From IMG/VR virus record IMGVR_UViG_3300015372_000004, positions 1-50,425 of that record: 50,425 nt of DNA, one strand, 5' to 3'. The position numbers and the translations under genes were made by a program. The notes beneath the pieces were generated by a model. The model saw only the letters and a program-made list of their open reading frames with translations. It had not been told where the DNA came from and searched no databases. How positions within the stretch are numbered: the first letter of the stretch is position 1; each line of letters begins with the position of its first letter. Below are positions 39,631 through 48,603 of this stretch, piece by piece. Source of the stretch: a virus.

Positions 39631-40410
39631 TCAACGCTCCTTCGCAGTGACCATGAAGTCCACGGTCATGGTCTTCGTTGCAGCGGAGTTGGTCTGGAGG
39701 AAAAGCGTAGGCTTCAAGATCGCGGTAGTGATCGAGGGAGCCGTGATACGCGAGACCGGACCAGAGTTCTGCGGGTTGGTGGAGGTACCAAGGGTGGACT
39801 GCGGGATGTAGCCGACCAACTGCGTATCGACGTAGGCCAGGATGTCACCTTGACGAGTCACCTCGAAGGCCAGTTCGATGTTGGTTGCGTTCGCCATCGT
39901 GTAGGCAGCGGCAGGGATCGTCGCAGAGGTGACGGTCGAGCCGATGGCCGAGTTGATGGTGAGTGCGCCGCCACCAGTCCAGCGGAACCAGATGCCGTCT
40001 GCGACAGCGGTGAAGGGCGTAGCGTTGGTCGAGATGAGGCCAGCGATCATCGAGGACGTAGCGACCGTTGCCATCTGCAGCTTCGTGACGAAGAACAGCT
40101 TCTTGACAGCAGTGTTGGTCCACGAACCGTTGACTTGCTGGATGCCCACCGCATCGCCGGATGCACCGGAGGTGGTGAAGAGGGCAAGGCCACCATCGCC
40201 GTTGGTGCCAGCGAGAGTGCCAGTGCCGGGCGTAGTCGTCAGGGTGTAACGCTGCCCAGTCGTGTAGACATCGTTGTCATCGAAGTCTTCGGTGAAGGTG
40301 TGATAGAAGGCAGGAATCCCTACGCCCGAGAGATGAAAGGGCTGGAACGGGGCTGCCTGCGATACGCCCGCGAGGTAGTTGACGGGCGGTTGCGAAGCGA
40401 CGACTGCCAT
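39631..40410 (-). CDS. Beta-rich virion protein, 259 aa
   Basis: MAVVASQPPVNYLAGVSQAA, then YHTFTEDFDDNDVYTTGQRY and many Thr/Ala/Gly strands. The DFDDND stretch could bind calcium. Encoded after the major capsid protein, with length and composition typical of decoration or fibre-base proteins. Not assigned to a family. Confidence 0.75.
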   Translation of the reverse strand: MAVVASQPPVNYLAGVSQAAPFQPFHLSGVGIPAFYHTFTEDFDDNDVYTTGQRYTLTTTPGTGTLAGTNGDGGLALFTTSGASGDAVGIQQVNGSWTNTAVKKLFFVTKLQMATVATSSMIAGLISTNATPFTAVADGIWFRWTGGGALTINSAIGSTVTSATIPAAAYTMANATNIELAFEVTRQGDILAYVDTQLVGYIPQSTLGTSTNPQNSGPVSRITAPSITTAILKPTLFLQTNSAATKTMTVDFMVTAKER

Positions 40411-40419
40411 GATGGCTCC

Positions 40420-40593
40420 TTAGATGGAAGGCTTACCCGCCTTGAACGGGTGAGCGATTGTCTTGGCGCCGAGTCCCGGATTCGTCTTCGTGACCGGGTT
40501 GGCATTCATAGGGACGCCCTTGGGCAGCGGCGGACACGAGTAGCCCGACTGTTGTCCTGCGTCGCGGTAGACCTTCTGTTGTCCGCTTGCCAT
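40420..40593 (-). CDS. Small protein, 57 aa
   Basis: Starts MASGQQKVYRDAGQQSGYSC and ends KTIAHPFKAGKPSI; low complexity and basic. Lies two genes after the major capsid gene; an ATG at 40513-40511 (MNANPV) is an alternative start. Function unknown. Confidence 0.65.
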   Translation of the reverse strand: MASGQQKVYRDAGQQSGYSCPPLPKGVPMNANPVTKTNPGLGAKTIAHPFKAGKPSI

Positions 40594-40596
40594 GAT

Positions 40597-40767
40597 TTAC
40601 CCCTTGCGGCGAGACTTGCCCGCCTTCTTGAGCGCGATTGCGACAGCTTGACGGTCAGCACGTTTCTTCCCGAACTTGGATGCAGTGTGGGCGTATGTTT
40701 TGCCCGTATGCAGTTCACGAATATTCGTGCTGACCACCTTCTGCGATTTACCTTTTTTGAGAGGCAT
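40597..40767 (-). CDS. Small basic protein of the MPLKKG type, 56 aa
   Basis: MPLKKGKSQKVVSTNIRELH at the N terminus and ADRQAVAIALKKAGKSRRKG at the end match a small, very basic protein found beside structural genes in many phages. Likely binds nucleic acid; function unknown. Confidence 0.8.
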   Translation of the reverse strand: MPLKKGKSQKVVSTNIRELHTGKTYAHTASKFGKKRADRQAVAIALKKAGKSRRKG

Positions 40768-40778
40768 CGCAGTCTGCC

Positions 40779-41696
40779 TTACGGCCCGTTCGAGCCAAAC
40801 AGACCACGCGGGTCAGTCCAGAGGAAGGAGTAACGCTCGCGGGACTTCGCCTTGGCGTTGTCCGTATCGAAGTCGTTGTCCTGCTCGAAGGTGATGCCGA
40901 CACGTTGGTACATTTTCATGCCGTTCGGGCAGTTGGTCCGGATGAACCAAGCGTGCGGAGCGGTGAAGTAGTGGTTCATGCCGATGCCACCGGGGATGGC
41001 GTTGGTTGCCTTCAAGACGTTGATGTCGTTGTTGGCAGTGCCGGGCTGGAACACCGACTTCATGATGCGGTTGGCGTTGAACCACTCTTGACGAGGGACC
41101 AACAGCTTCTGCGGCATGATGTTGATGAGGTTGCCCACATCATCGGTGGTGCCCATGATCTGGATGATGAGGTCTTCCAGAGAGGCTTCGGACAAGTCGG
41201 CGCCTACAGCCAGCATGTTCGAGAACGTACCGCCCGAGGTATTGGGGTGCGCCGTATTGAGCAGCGACACGCCATCACCACCGGTGAAGGACGAATTGAA
41301 CCCGCGATTGTAGATATTGGCTGCCACGTTTTCCTTCGTTTGACGGAAGGAGAAGGCGAGGGAAGCCGAACGACGCTTGGAGACCTTCTCGTACAGATTG
41401 TCCTCCAACTCTTCCTTGGTCACGATGTAGCCGAGGGAGTAGGTCAGGTGGACATAGCGGGTGATGAAGCCCTGCTGTTCCGAGGTGTAGACAGTGCCCG
41501 AGCTTTCCGGCTTGACGGGGACAAGCCCGAAGCCAGTAACTTGCACGTCTTCCTCGTAATTCTGCTCCGAGGTGTCTTGGTCAAAGAGCATGGGCCATTC
41601 TTCGGCGTGCTCCGCGTAGGTGCGTCCCCACCATGCCTTGACACCGGGCCAGAGGGCTTTGGGATGGGAACCAGTAGTGATGATGCCGCCAATCAT
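40779..41696 (-). CDS. Major capsid protein, 305 aa
   Basis: WPGVKAWWGRTYAEHAEEWP, LTYSLGYIVTKEELEDNLYE, LLNTAHPNTSGGTFSNMLAV and PRQEWFNANRIMKSVFQPGT fit a family of phage coat proteins related to Mu gpT-like major head subunits (HK97 fold). Size, position after scaffold and a full-length beta/alpha mix support the call. No maturation protease gene is seen, so the scaffold is probably removed without a phage protease. Confidence 0.85.
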   Translation of the reverse strand: MIGGIITTGSHPKALWPGVKAWWGRTYAEHAEEWPMLFDQDTSEQNYEEDVQVTGFGLVPVKPESSGTVYTSEQQGFITRYVHLTYSLGYIVTKEELEDNLYEKVSKRRSASLAFSFRQTKENVAANIYNRGFNSSFTGGDGVSLLNTAHPNTSGGTFSNMLAVGADLSEASLEDLIIQIMGTTDDVGNLINIMPQKLLVPRQEWFNANRIMKSVFQPGTANNDINVLKATNAIPGGIGMNHYFTAPHAWFIRTNCPNGMKMYQRVGITFEQDNDFDTDNAKAKSRERYSFLWTDPRGLFGSNGP

Positions 41697-41708
41697 GATG
41701 GTCTCCTA

Positions 41709-42341
41709 TTAGGCGCCAGCGGTGCCACCGACCGACAGTTCGTGCGTATTGAAACGAACCATCAAGGGGGTATTGGCAGTGAAGTCCACGTTCGGACGAT
41801 ACGGCAGGCCGACGATCTTCAAGGGGAAGGTCGCAGTGGTTGCCACGGTGGCCGAGTCGAGGACAGTGCGCGACACCAAATCGCCGGCAACAGGAGTGCC
41901 TTGGATAAAGCGTGCATTGAGGTTGACAGACGAGGCCGAGAAGGCGCCCGAGTTGTCGGCCATGATCTCCATCACCAGACCAGGATCGTCTGCTACGAGG
42001 ACGTAGTAGTCGTGGGTCTTGGTTGCGGGAATGGTCTGGGTGTTGAGGTCCACGTTGGAACCTTGCACCGCGCCTGCGCCGGTGCCAATCGGAGCGACCA
42101 TGATGCCGACGACGATGCCGCGAGCATTGTAGGCTGCCGAGTTGGTGGCGTTGGCTTGACGAATCACGTCAGGGACACCGTTCGCATCCGCACCGGTAGC
42201 AGCGGAGCCAACAACATCACCGAGGAAATACGCCAGAGTATCGGTGGAAGGGATGTGGTAGAGGTTCGCCTTACCAGTGTAAGGAGAACCGTCACCGTTC
42301 TGCACAGGCGCAAAGCCATGCGGAGCGTTCGGGTTCGCCAT
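41709..42341 (-). CDS. Capsid decoration-type protein, 210 aa
   Basis: MANPNAPHGFAPVQNGDGSP at the N terminus is the hallmark start of a phage structural protein encoded next to the coat gene. The rest is beta-rich with DYYVLVADDPGLVMEI. Probably capsid-associated. Confidence 0.75.
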   Translation of the reverse strand: MANPNAPHGFAPVQNGDGSPYTGKANLYHIPSTDTLAYFLGDVVGSAATGADANGVPDVIRQANATNSAAYNARGIVVGIMVAPIGTGAGAVQGSNVDLNTQTIPATKTHDYYVLVADDPGLVMEIMADNSGAFSASSVNLNARFIQGTPVAGDLVSRTVLDSATVATTATFPLKIVGLPYRPNVDFTANTPLMVRFNTHELSVGGTAGA

Positions 42342-42353
42342 GATTGATCTCCG

Positions 42354-42893
42354 TTAGCGAGTTCGAGTCGTGTACTTGATCCCGTCTGTGGGCATGTAGG
42401 CGTTTTCTACATGTTCGACGGTGCCCGTCCGAATTGCGCGGTCGATGGCATCAGCCCGTTCTTGGTAGTAGGCATCGTTTTCCTGCTTCCAATCCAGAGG
42501 GATTTTCATCAGGTACGCTACCAGTTCTTGGCCGTTTTCCATGACGCCGACTCGGCGGCTTACTCGGTCCCCGAGGTCGGCGGTTGGTGCGCCTACGGAC
42601 GGGGCTGACTGGACTTCACTTAGGCTAACGAACTCATAACCGGAGTTCAAGGCGTCTTGGACACGCCCCGGATAATCATTGATCCAGTGGCAGTAGTAAC
42701 CTGCCTGATGGAGCTTGGTGCAGTCTACACCAAGTTTGGAGGAACCAAAAGCGGGACGGCGACGAGGCCGGCCCTCTACGCGGTCTGTGGTCGTGCGGAT
42801 GGCCGCTTGGACCTGCTCGCGGGAAGGGATTTCTCCTGCACTTTCTACTTGCTCACCGACTTGGACTGCGGATTCTTGAGGAAGTTTCGCCAT
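42354..42893 (-). CDS. Capsid-associated conserved protein, 179 aa
   Basis: Central block YYCHWINDYPGRVQDALNSG, then YEFVSLSEV, RVSRRVGVMENGQELVAYLM and DWKQENDAYY matches a family found between scaffold and coat genes in podoviruses; function undetermined. N-terminal 45 residues are Gln/Glu-rich. Confidence 0.75.
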   Translation of the reverse strand: MAKLPQESAVQVGEQVESAGEIPSREQVQAAIRTTTDRVEGRPRRRPAFGSSKLGVDCTKLHQAGYYCHWINDYPGRVQDALNSGYEFVSLSEVQSAPSVGAPTADLGDRVSRRVGVMENGQELVAYLMKIPLDWKQENDAYYQERADAIDRAIRTGTVEHVENAYMPTDGIKYTTRTR

Positions 42894-42902
42894 GATATCA
42901 CC

Positions 42903-43763
42903 TTACTGGTAGTCTGAGAAGTACTGGGCCTGCGCCTCTTCCTTCTTCATGTTGGGGTAGTAGCCCGAGCGATAGAAACGCTCGAATTGGGCCTTGGCTT
43001 CGGAAGGAAGGGATGAGTAGCCCTTCTTGCCCCCCTTGGCAACGGGTTCGGCGGCTCCTTCGCCGCCAGAGTCAAACATGGCGGGAGTTCCGCCCTTGAA
43101 GTGGTCAGGGAAGACCTTCTTCACCTTGGCTGCGACTTGCGGGAGGATCACGTCCGGGTCCGGTTGCTGGCCGGAGGCGAGGGCGTTCTGCACCAGTTGG
43201 TTGGAGATGCCGTTTGCGTAGGCAACAAGGTCGGCGTTCTCGGGACGGTCGTTGTACCACGGATTGCGCTCGATCCAAGAGGAGATGCGCGGATCAACCT
43301 TGGGAGCCTCGTCCTTCTTGTCGTCCTTCTTGGGCTTGTCGTCAGGCTTGGCGTCACGGAGTTGGTCGAGAGCTTCGTCCACTTCGGCTGCACGCTCAAA
43401 GTCGCCTTCAACCATAGCGTCCTTGCGCTGCTGCTTGAGGTCTTTCAATGCACGCTCGTAGGCGAGCTTCTCGATCTTCGTGCGATGCTCTGCGAGTTCT
43501 TGGACAGTGCCCTTCATCTCGGAGAGTTCGCGGCGGAGGGCATCGATCTCTGCGTCCTTCTTCTTGAGGGTCTTGCGCAAGATAGGGTTGATTTCGCGGC
43601 CCCGGCGCACGAAGGTTTCGGCGTCAGTCCACTCATCTTCCTTGCCTGTCCATTGCTCCTTGGGCACCCAGCCTTGGGCGAATGCTTCGTCGAGGATTTC
43701 CTGCGCCGGGCCTTCGGCTGCGCCATCCCCAGCTTCTTGTTCAATGACTTGTTCTTCCGACAT
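42903..43763 (-). CDS. Scaffolding protein, 286 aa
   Basis: Acidic N terminus (SEEQVIEQEAGDGAAEGPAQ), long charged helices with a coiled coil at about residues 60-135, and a Lys/Gly-rich end. Position between portal and coat genes is standard for internal scaffold proteins of podoviruses. Confidence 0.8.
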   Translation of the reverse strand: MSEEQVIEQEAGDGAAEGPAQEILDEAFAQGWVPKEQWTGKEDEWTDAETFVRRGREINPILRKTLKKKDAEIDALRRELSEMKGTVQELAEHRTKIEKLAYERALKDLKQQRKDAMVEGDFERAAEVDEALDQLRDAKPDDKPKKDDKKDEAPKVDPRISSWIERNPWYNDRPENADLVAYANGISNQLVQNALASGQQPDPDVILPQVAAKVKKVFPDHFKGGTPAMFDSGGEGAAEPVAKGGKKGYSSLPSEAKAQFERFYRSGYYPNMKKEEAQAQYFSDYQ

Positions 43764-43766
43764 GAC

Positions 43767-44066
43767 TTACTCCTTGCTCAAGACCATGATGACATCGAGG
43801 TCGTGGAGGACGCGATACTTGTCCTCTCCGTCTTCGTGCAACCAACCAGCGAACTTCTGAATCTTCACTCGATCCCCTACGTGGACCCACGTCTCGCCTT
43901 GATCGTTGTAGGCCAGTGGCCCCATAGCTACGACGGTGCCTTCCATCTGAGCCATTTCGTCTCGGGAGGTGGTGGTCTTATGGAGGATGATGCCTCCGGA
44001 GGAGACCTCTTCGGTTTTGTCCATGAGGACCATAATCTTGTTACCTGTGGGCTTCCAGTTAGTCAT
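43767..44066 (-). CDS. GroES-like co-chaperonin, 99 aa
   Basis: The layout is that of Cpn10: N-terminal GNKIMVLMDKTEEVSSGGII with the mobile-loop motif GGIIL, then MEGTVVAMGPLAYND, WVHVGDRVKIQKFAG and C-terminal YRVLHDLDVIMVL. The length equals bacterial GroES (about 97 aa). By analogy with T4 gp31 it may work with host GroEL to fold the coat protein encoded nearby. Overlaps the preceding small gene by eight bases. Confidence 0.88.
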   Translation of the reverse strand: MTNWKPTGNKIMVLMDKTEEVSSGGIILHKTTTSRDEMAQMEGTVVAMGPLAYNDQGETWVHVGDRVKIQKFAGWLHEDGEDKYRVLHDLDVIMVLSKE

Positions 44067-44289
44067 CGCTAAATACCTTATCTAGGTTGTTGAGAAGGAG
44101 GTCATAGACCTCCATTGCGCCAACAGCTTTCGCGTTGGCTCCTTGGGTGACATAGGGATTGTCACTGAGGTAGTACCCCGCCGCCCATCTGTCCAGCAAT
44201 TCCTGCTGCCGCAGACGCAATGCCTGCAGAAGCTGCTGGGTTACTGGATGGGCTTGCCAGTCCTCCAGTTCCGCTTGCCTTAGTTCCAT
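44059..44289 (-). CDS. Small protein overlapping the portal gene, 76 aa
   Basis: MELRQAELEDWQAHPVTQQL, LRLRQQELLDRWAAGYYLSD and a helical end are typical of a genuine phage protein rather than a shadow frame. The first 128 bases are inside the portal 3' end in another frame. Likely structural or regulatory; function unknown. Confidence 0.7.
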   Translation of the reverse strand: MELRQAELEDWQAHPVTQQLLQALRLRQQELLDRWAAGYYLSDNPYVTQGANAKAVGAMEVYDLLLNNLDKVFSDD

Positions 44290-46405
44290 CGGATTCCTTG
44301 CTAGAGATTACTTCGTGCAAGAGGCGGAGAGCCTCCATTACGCCGTCAAGATGGTTCTTCTTGGCAGCGATTTGAGCATCGAGGAGGGCGATCTGGTGCC
44401 CAGCTTCGATGCCCCCAGCTTGCGCCATTGCGAGAACAGAGTCGGCTTCGAGCTTCTTGATCTCGGCAGCCAGCTTTTCGGCGGACTGCGTGAGTTCGAG
44501 GAGACGGAGCTTGTAGTTGTTCGCGTCGGCGGTCTGCTTGGTCTGTTGCTTCATCTGCTCGATCTGGACCTTCGGATCGACGCCCGGTTGGATTGCGTAC
44601 GGGCCGGTAGGGTCGGGCAGGAAGCGGTCTGGGTTGGGAATTTTGAGGGCTTCGAGGTAGTAGAGGTTGACTTGGTAGGTATCGTAGCCTGCGGAAGTCA
44701 TGGAAGCCTCTCGCATAGCGAGAGCTTGGTTCAGGCGTTGGGCATCAGACATGTAGAAGGGGTCTGCGGACGGGCAAATGAGCAGGCCAACGTCATCGTA
44801 GTCCTTCGCCATTGCGCGGAAGGGCTTGTAGGTGGCGGAGACGTAGTAGGGGGCATCTTCGGAGAAGTAGATCGTGTTGAGACGGAACATTTTGCGCAAT
44901 TCTTGCGTGAATGCGCGGTGCGTACGCTTGTAGATACCGTTGAAGACCTTCATTCCCTGTTCGACCATCGCGCGAGAGGTCTCGGCGGGGGGATTTTGGC
45001 CCGGATTCTTGCCTTGGAGGATGTCGGTGGCCCCGGCGATGGATTCGGAGTAGTCAATTAGGAGAGAAAGGAGCTGAAAGAGGGTTGCATTGGGCTGCGG
45101 AGTGGGCAGCGGCATGACATTTTTGCGCAAATCGTCGCCGGTGGAGTCAACAGTCTTCCATTCGCCCGGACGGAAGCGATATTCGCCCTTCTTGTTGCGG
45201 AATCCGCGCCCTAGGAAGCCTCCGCCGGCGTTTGCGAGGGTGCCTGCGTCGAGAAGTTGGTTGATTGCGGAGTCGATAGTCTCGTTGATGGGGCCGAGGA
45301 GGCCGCCAAAACCGAGGTCATAGAAGCCACCATCGGGGGACGGGATGAAAGTGTACTTGGTGAAGGCTTGAATGGGGTCGATACGGATGATCTTGCCCTT
45401 CTTGTTCCATGTGATATCTGCGCGGGTGAAGCGCGGGACGATGCGCAGTACTTGCTTGGTGTCGTAGCGGACAGTGATGACGTAGGGTTCGTGGTAGCCG
45501 TCACCGTCGAGGTCGAGGCCACGATGCTGTTCGAGGATTTCGTAGGGCGCGTCCATGTCGTCATTGCGCGGTTGGACGCCTTGACGCTCGTCTGCAACTT
45601 GGTTGTCGCGGTGGACGAGGGTGGGTTCGGGCGGAGGAGAGCCATCAACGAACTCTACGAAGGTTCCGCGTGCAGCACGCTCGTAGCAATCGTTGGATGA
45701 GAGGTAGAGGAGGTGAGTGAGGCGCGGGGCAGTCTCTACGGTCTTGGAATAGTAGGAGACGATGAGTTCGCGCGGGCTGACGCACTCGGAAATGTTGTGG
45801 CCCTTGATAGGATCGAAGTAGGTCTTCTTGAATACACAGCCCATGATGGCTTGGATGAGAAGTGCGCGGTCTTGATTTTCTTCCCACGTTTGATCTTCTT
45901 CGAGGATTTGGTACGACATATGGTGGGAGATGCGCTGGGCACGAGCAACGAGAGCGTTGTACTCGAAGAGAGATTGCTGGGCTTGCTGGAGGAGAGTCTG
46001 ATAGAGTTGCGCCGCCTTCGGGTCTTGCTGGGCTTGTTGGGCCAGGCCGGGAGGGAGCTTGGGATTCGGACGATCCATCAAGGGGCGAGCAGCAACTGGG
46101 TTGGGGCCGGAGACGAGAGCAGGGTATGCGCGAGACTGATATTGGATTGCGGCGATGGTGACGAGAGGGAACTTGACGTTGGCTGCGCCCTGCCACGGAA
46201 AGGTCTTGTTCTCGCAGACTTGGAGCGCGAGCTTCATGGCCGTGTCCATGCGCGTTTCCCATTCGGAACGGGAGTCCTTATCGCGCTCGAAGTCTTCCAC
46301 CACCATATTGCCGATGCAGGTAAGGTCGTCGTCGTCAATGCGCGAGACGAGGTTCGGAGACGACAAGTAGCTTGCGTCGATAGTGAGTTTGGTGGTGAAT
46401 TCCAT
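44162..46405 (-). CDS. Portal protein, 747 aa
   Basis: WETRMDTAMKLALQVCENKT, then FPWQGAANVKFPLVTIAAIQ and QSRAYPALVSG are the conserved N-terminal core of large P22-type portals. Residues 640-700 are a helical barrel-like stretch (LRLLELTQSAEKLAAEIKKL); the last 45 residues are Ser/Ala/Gly-rich. Length is close to P22 portal (725 aa). Forms the 12-fold DNA entry ring. Confidence 0.88.
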   Translation of the reverse strand: MEFTTKLTIDASYLSSPNLVSRIDDDDLTCIGNMVVEDFERDKDSRSEWETRMDTAMKLALQVCENKTFPWQGAANVKFPLVTIAAIQYQSRAYPALVSGPNPVAARPLMDRPNPKLPPGLAQQAQQDPKAAQLYQTLLQQAQQSLFEYNALVARAQRISHHMSYQILEEDQTWEENQDRALLIQAIMGCVFKKTYFDPIKGHNISECVSPRELIVSYYSKTVETAPRLTHLLYLSSNDCYERAARGTFVEFVDGSPPPEPTLVHRDNQVADERQGVQPRNDDMDAPYEILEQHRGLDLDGDGYHEPYVITVRYDTKQVLRIVPRFTRADITWNKKGKIIRIDPIQAFTKYTFIPSPDGGFYDLGFGGLLGPINETIDSAINQLLDAGTLANAGGGFLGRGFRNKKGEYRFRPGEWKTVDSTGDDLRKNVMPLPTPQPNATLFQLLSLLIDYSESIAGATDILQGKNPGQNPPAETSRAMVEQGMKVFNGIYKRTHRAFTQELRKMFRLNTIYFSEDAPYYVSATYKPFRAMAKDYDDVGLLICPSADPFYMSDAQRLNQALAMREASMTSAGYDTYQVNLYYLEALKIPNPDRFLPDPTGPYAIQPGVDPKVQIEQMKQQTKQTADANNYKLRLLELTQSAEKLAAEIKKLEADSVLAMAQAGGIEAGHQIALLDAQIAAKKNHLDGVMEALRLLHEVISSKESDGTKASGTGGLASPSSNPAASAGIASAAAGIAGQMGGGVLPQ

Positions 46406-46443
46406 GATTCTCTCCGTTACGCTTCGAGTCCGCGCCAGTCGTT

Positions 46444-46588
46444 GCCGATGCGGGATTGTCGGCCCTTGGCTCTCCCCATATCAAGGCAACCGCTTCGCGG
46501 CGGGACTGCGCTTCGCTTGTCCCGGCCTTGACATGTGGCCCCTGCCTTCGGTCTCGCCAAAACCCGCCGGCACCGCCAATGCGCCGGC
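46444..46588 (-). other. Structured intergenic spacer between terminase and portal
   Basis: A 193-base gap in an otherwise packed unit. It holds GCCGA/TCGGC (46444-46463), a 51-base three-way junction closed by TCAAGGC (46481-46487)/GCCTTGA (46525-46531) containing CCGC-TTC-GCGG and CGGGAC...GTCCCG with only two unpaired bases at the junction, and GCCGGC...GCCGGC (46566-46588). No T tract, so not an obvious terminator. Could be a REP-like element or a processed RNA. Confidence 0.5.
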
Positions 46589-46598
46589 CTCTACGCTG

Positions 46599-48092
46599 TC
46601 AGTATCCGGTAACACTGCTGCGCCCATCCATCGCCTCTGCGCCCTCTGCCATGTCCTCCTCCCACGCAGCTTGATCTAGCTCTTTCCGCGTGAGGGAGGG
46701 CGCAAACTTGTCCATCATCATGCCGAGGTAAGCTAGGGTGTCCACGCGGTCATCATTCTTCCCGCGCGGGAAAGCGAGCATCTCGCCCTGCATGGGGACA
46801 AACCATTCAGCATTGTAGTCGAACTTAACGCCATGCGCCCGCATCCGGGCCTTGAATGAGGTGGCCCGATGCTGCTTGTCCTTGTGCGGCTTTATGCGCC
46901 AGAGGTTCAGGTAGCAGTTGCGCTTGACCATCTCTAGGTTGAGGAAGGGGCCGATGGCCTTGGCAATGTTCTCATCCTCTACTACCCAGCAGTCGATCTC
47001 GTATTGCTCTTGGAACTCGAACATTTTCTCCAGCGCAGCTACGGGGTCCATCCTTTCGCATACGCAGTCCACGATGTGGAGCATGTTCTCGGGGTCGAGT
47101 CCGCCGATGGTGATGGAGGTCGGGTCGCCCTTGTCGGACTGGCCGATGGCGAAGTCTATTGCGCCGTAGTGGGTCTTGGGGGAGAAGTAGTCGGCCTCGT
47201 CCATTGCGCGGAAGTCGCTGCGGCGGAAGAAGGAGTCTGCGTCGGCTACTGGGTGGGAGAGGTATTCTTGGGAATAGCCGGATGGGTTGTCCTTGTAGCC
47301 TGCGCGGATTTGCATCAGGCGCTCTTTGGGGAATTTCTCCGGCCACAGGATTTCGGTGAAGTCGTCGTACGAGCGGTGTGCGCGGAAGCGGCGGCTAACC
47401 CATTGCTCATCGGCCATGAGGCGTTCGAGCAAGCTGTCCAGATGCAGAACGGTCCCGACCATGCGTACGCGGAGGTTATCCGACCCGCAGGGGATGAGGG
47501 CATTCTTGAACCAGTTGCGGAGTTTCTCCCGACGCTCCTTGCTCATCACGGCCTCATCCTCTTCGAGGTCGTCCACTAGGATGAGGGAGGGACGCTTGTT
47601 GCGCCAGAGGATGCCTCGGACCTTCTGCTCTGCGCCCTTGCCGATTACGCAGAACTCGCGGTTCCCGGTGCGACAGATGAGTTCAGTCTCGTTGTTCCGC
47701 AGGATGGTGATGTTGAACTCCGTACGGAGGTCTTCGTTCTCCTCAATCACTCGGGCCATGTTAGCGAGGTGAGCGGCGGCCAGAGACTCGGTCGCGGACA
47801 CAATAAGGATGAAGTCATCAGTCCCAAAGAGAGCAGACGCAAGGCCAAAGGAGAAAGTCCCGGCGGTACTCTTAGCATGTCCGCGAGGGGCAGCGATGAC
47901 CACGTAAGGAGCTTCGCTCGTGAAGAGGGTCCAGAGTTCCCTGTGGAAGGTGGGAGATGGCTTGGGGGCATCGAAGTCTTCTTGCAGGAAGGTTTCTACG
48001 AACCCCGCCATCAGGTATTCGTCAATGTGGACCCGCTCGGTGGGGCCGAAGGCTGCGGCAGAGATTGCGTCAGCTTTCTTGCGCCGGGCCAT
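46599..48092 (-). CDS. Terminase large subunit, 497 aa
   Basis: ATPase part: Walker A AAPRGHAKST (67-76), SATES motif (99-103), Walker B LILVDD (170-175) followed by LEEDE. Nuclease part: GAIDFAIG (D313), VVEDENIAK (E372/D373) and KNDDRVDTLAY near the C terminus. Packages DNA through the portal encoded next. Its start overlaps the small terminase gene by 23 bases. Confidence 0.95.
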   Translation of the reverse strand: MARRKKADAISAAAFGPTERVHIDEYLMAGFVETFLQEDFDAPKPSPTFHRELWTLFTSEAPYVVIAAPRGHAKSTAGTFSFGLASALFGTDDFILIVSATESLAAAHLANMARVIEENEDLRTEFNITILRNNETELICRTGNREFCVIGKGAEQKVRGILWRNKRPSLILVDDLEEDEAVMSKERREKLRNWFKNALIPCGSDNLRVRMVGTVLHLDSLLERLMADEQWVSRRFRAHRSYDDFTEILWPEKFPKERLMQIRAGYKDNPSGYSQEYLSHPVADADSFFRRSDFRAMDEADYFSPKTHYGAIDFAIGQSDKGDPTSITIGGLDPENMLHIVDCVCERMDPVAALEKMFEFQEQYEIDCWVVEDENIAKAIGPFLNLEMVKRNCYLNLWRIKPHKDKQHRATSFKARMRAHGVKFDYNAEWFVPMQGEMLAFPRGKNDDRVDTLAYLGMMMDKFAPSLTRKELDQAAWEEDMAEGAEAMDGRSSVTGY

Positions 48093-48603
48093 AGTCCGCC
48101 TCTTCGAGGATCGTTACGTCTTGTGCGCCCAAGGCCCGTAGCTTCTGCGCTAGGGTGTTGAGACGCTTGGTGTCTCCGGCGATGGCAGTAGGTTCGTTGC
48201 GCAGGAGTTGCCTCTTCGTAAAGGCTACGTCGATGATGTGGGCCAAGACTTCTGCCTTCACTGGCACCCTCACCTGTTTGCCGCCGAACATCCGGACATC
48301 ACCGAGGGTGAGGCGATCTAGGAGAGCGTCCATCCCAGTGTCGAAGATGCGTGTGAGCATGGCGTCTGCGAGGGCGGAGGACTCCCGCTGCAGCGCAGCT
48401 ACCTCCGTCTGCCACCATATGCTCTGGGACCATCTGCGTACGTCGGCTAAGGGCAGCCCTAGTTCCCGCGCAGCGGCTGCGAGAGTTCCCGTCCGCACGA
48501 AGAGGCGCACTGCCTGCAGTTCCAAAGGGAGAGCGAGGGCGGTACTTTCCACCCCCACCATATCCCCTGCTTCGGGAGTTCCGTCTCCTACCTTCCGTCC
48601 CAT
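48070..48603 (-). CDS. Terminase small subunit, 177 aa
   Basis: Helix-turn-helix-like segment ELQAVRLFVRTGTLAAAARE followed by LGLPLADVRRW (about residues 28-58), then a helical oligomerisation part and GDTKRLNTLAQKLRALGAQ. Position directly upstream of the large subunit, with overlap, supports the call. Recognises phage DNA for packaging. Confidence 0.8.
   Translation of the reverse strand: MGRKVGDGTPEAGDMVGVESTALALPLELQAVRLFVRTGTLAAAARELGLPLADVRRWSQSIWWQTEVAALQRESSALADAMLTRIFDTGMDALLDRLTLGDVRMFGGKQVRVPVKAEVLAHIIDVAFTKRQLLRNEPTAIAGDTKRLNTLAQKLRALGAQDVTILEEADYGPAQES

Noticed and set aside
39373-42347. Two 480-codon + strand frames opposite the coat region, and similar ones at 43101-45061, 29011-30213 and 22012-22935
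   Set aside because: All are antisense to well-supported virion genes in a consistent leftward unit and show Arg/Val/Gly-rich shadow composition.
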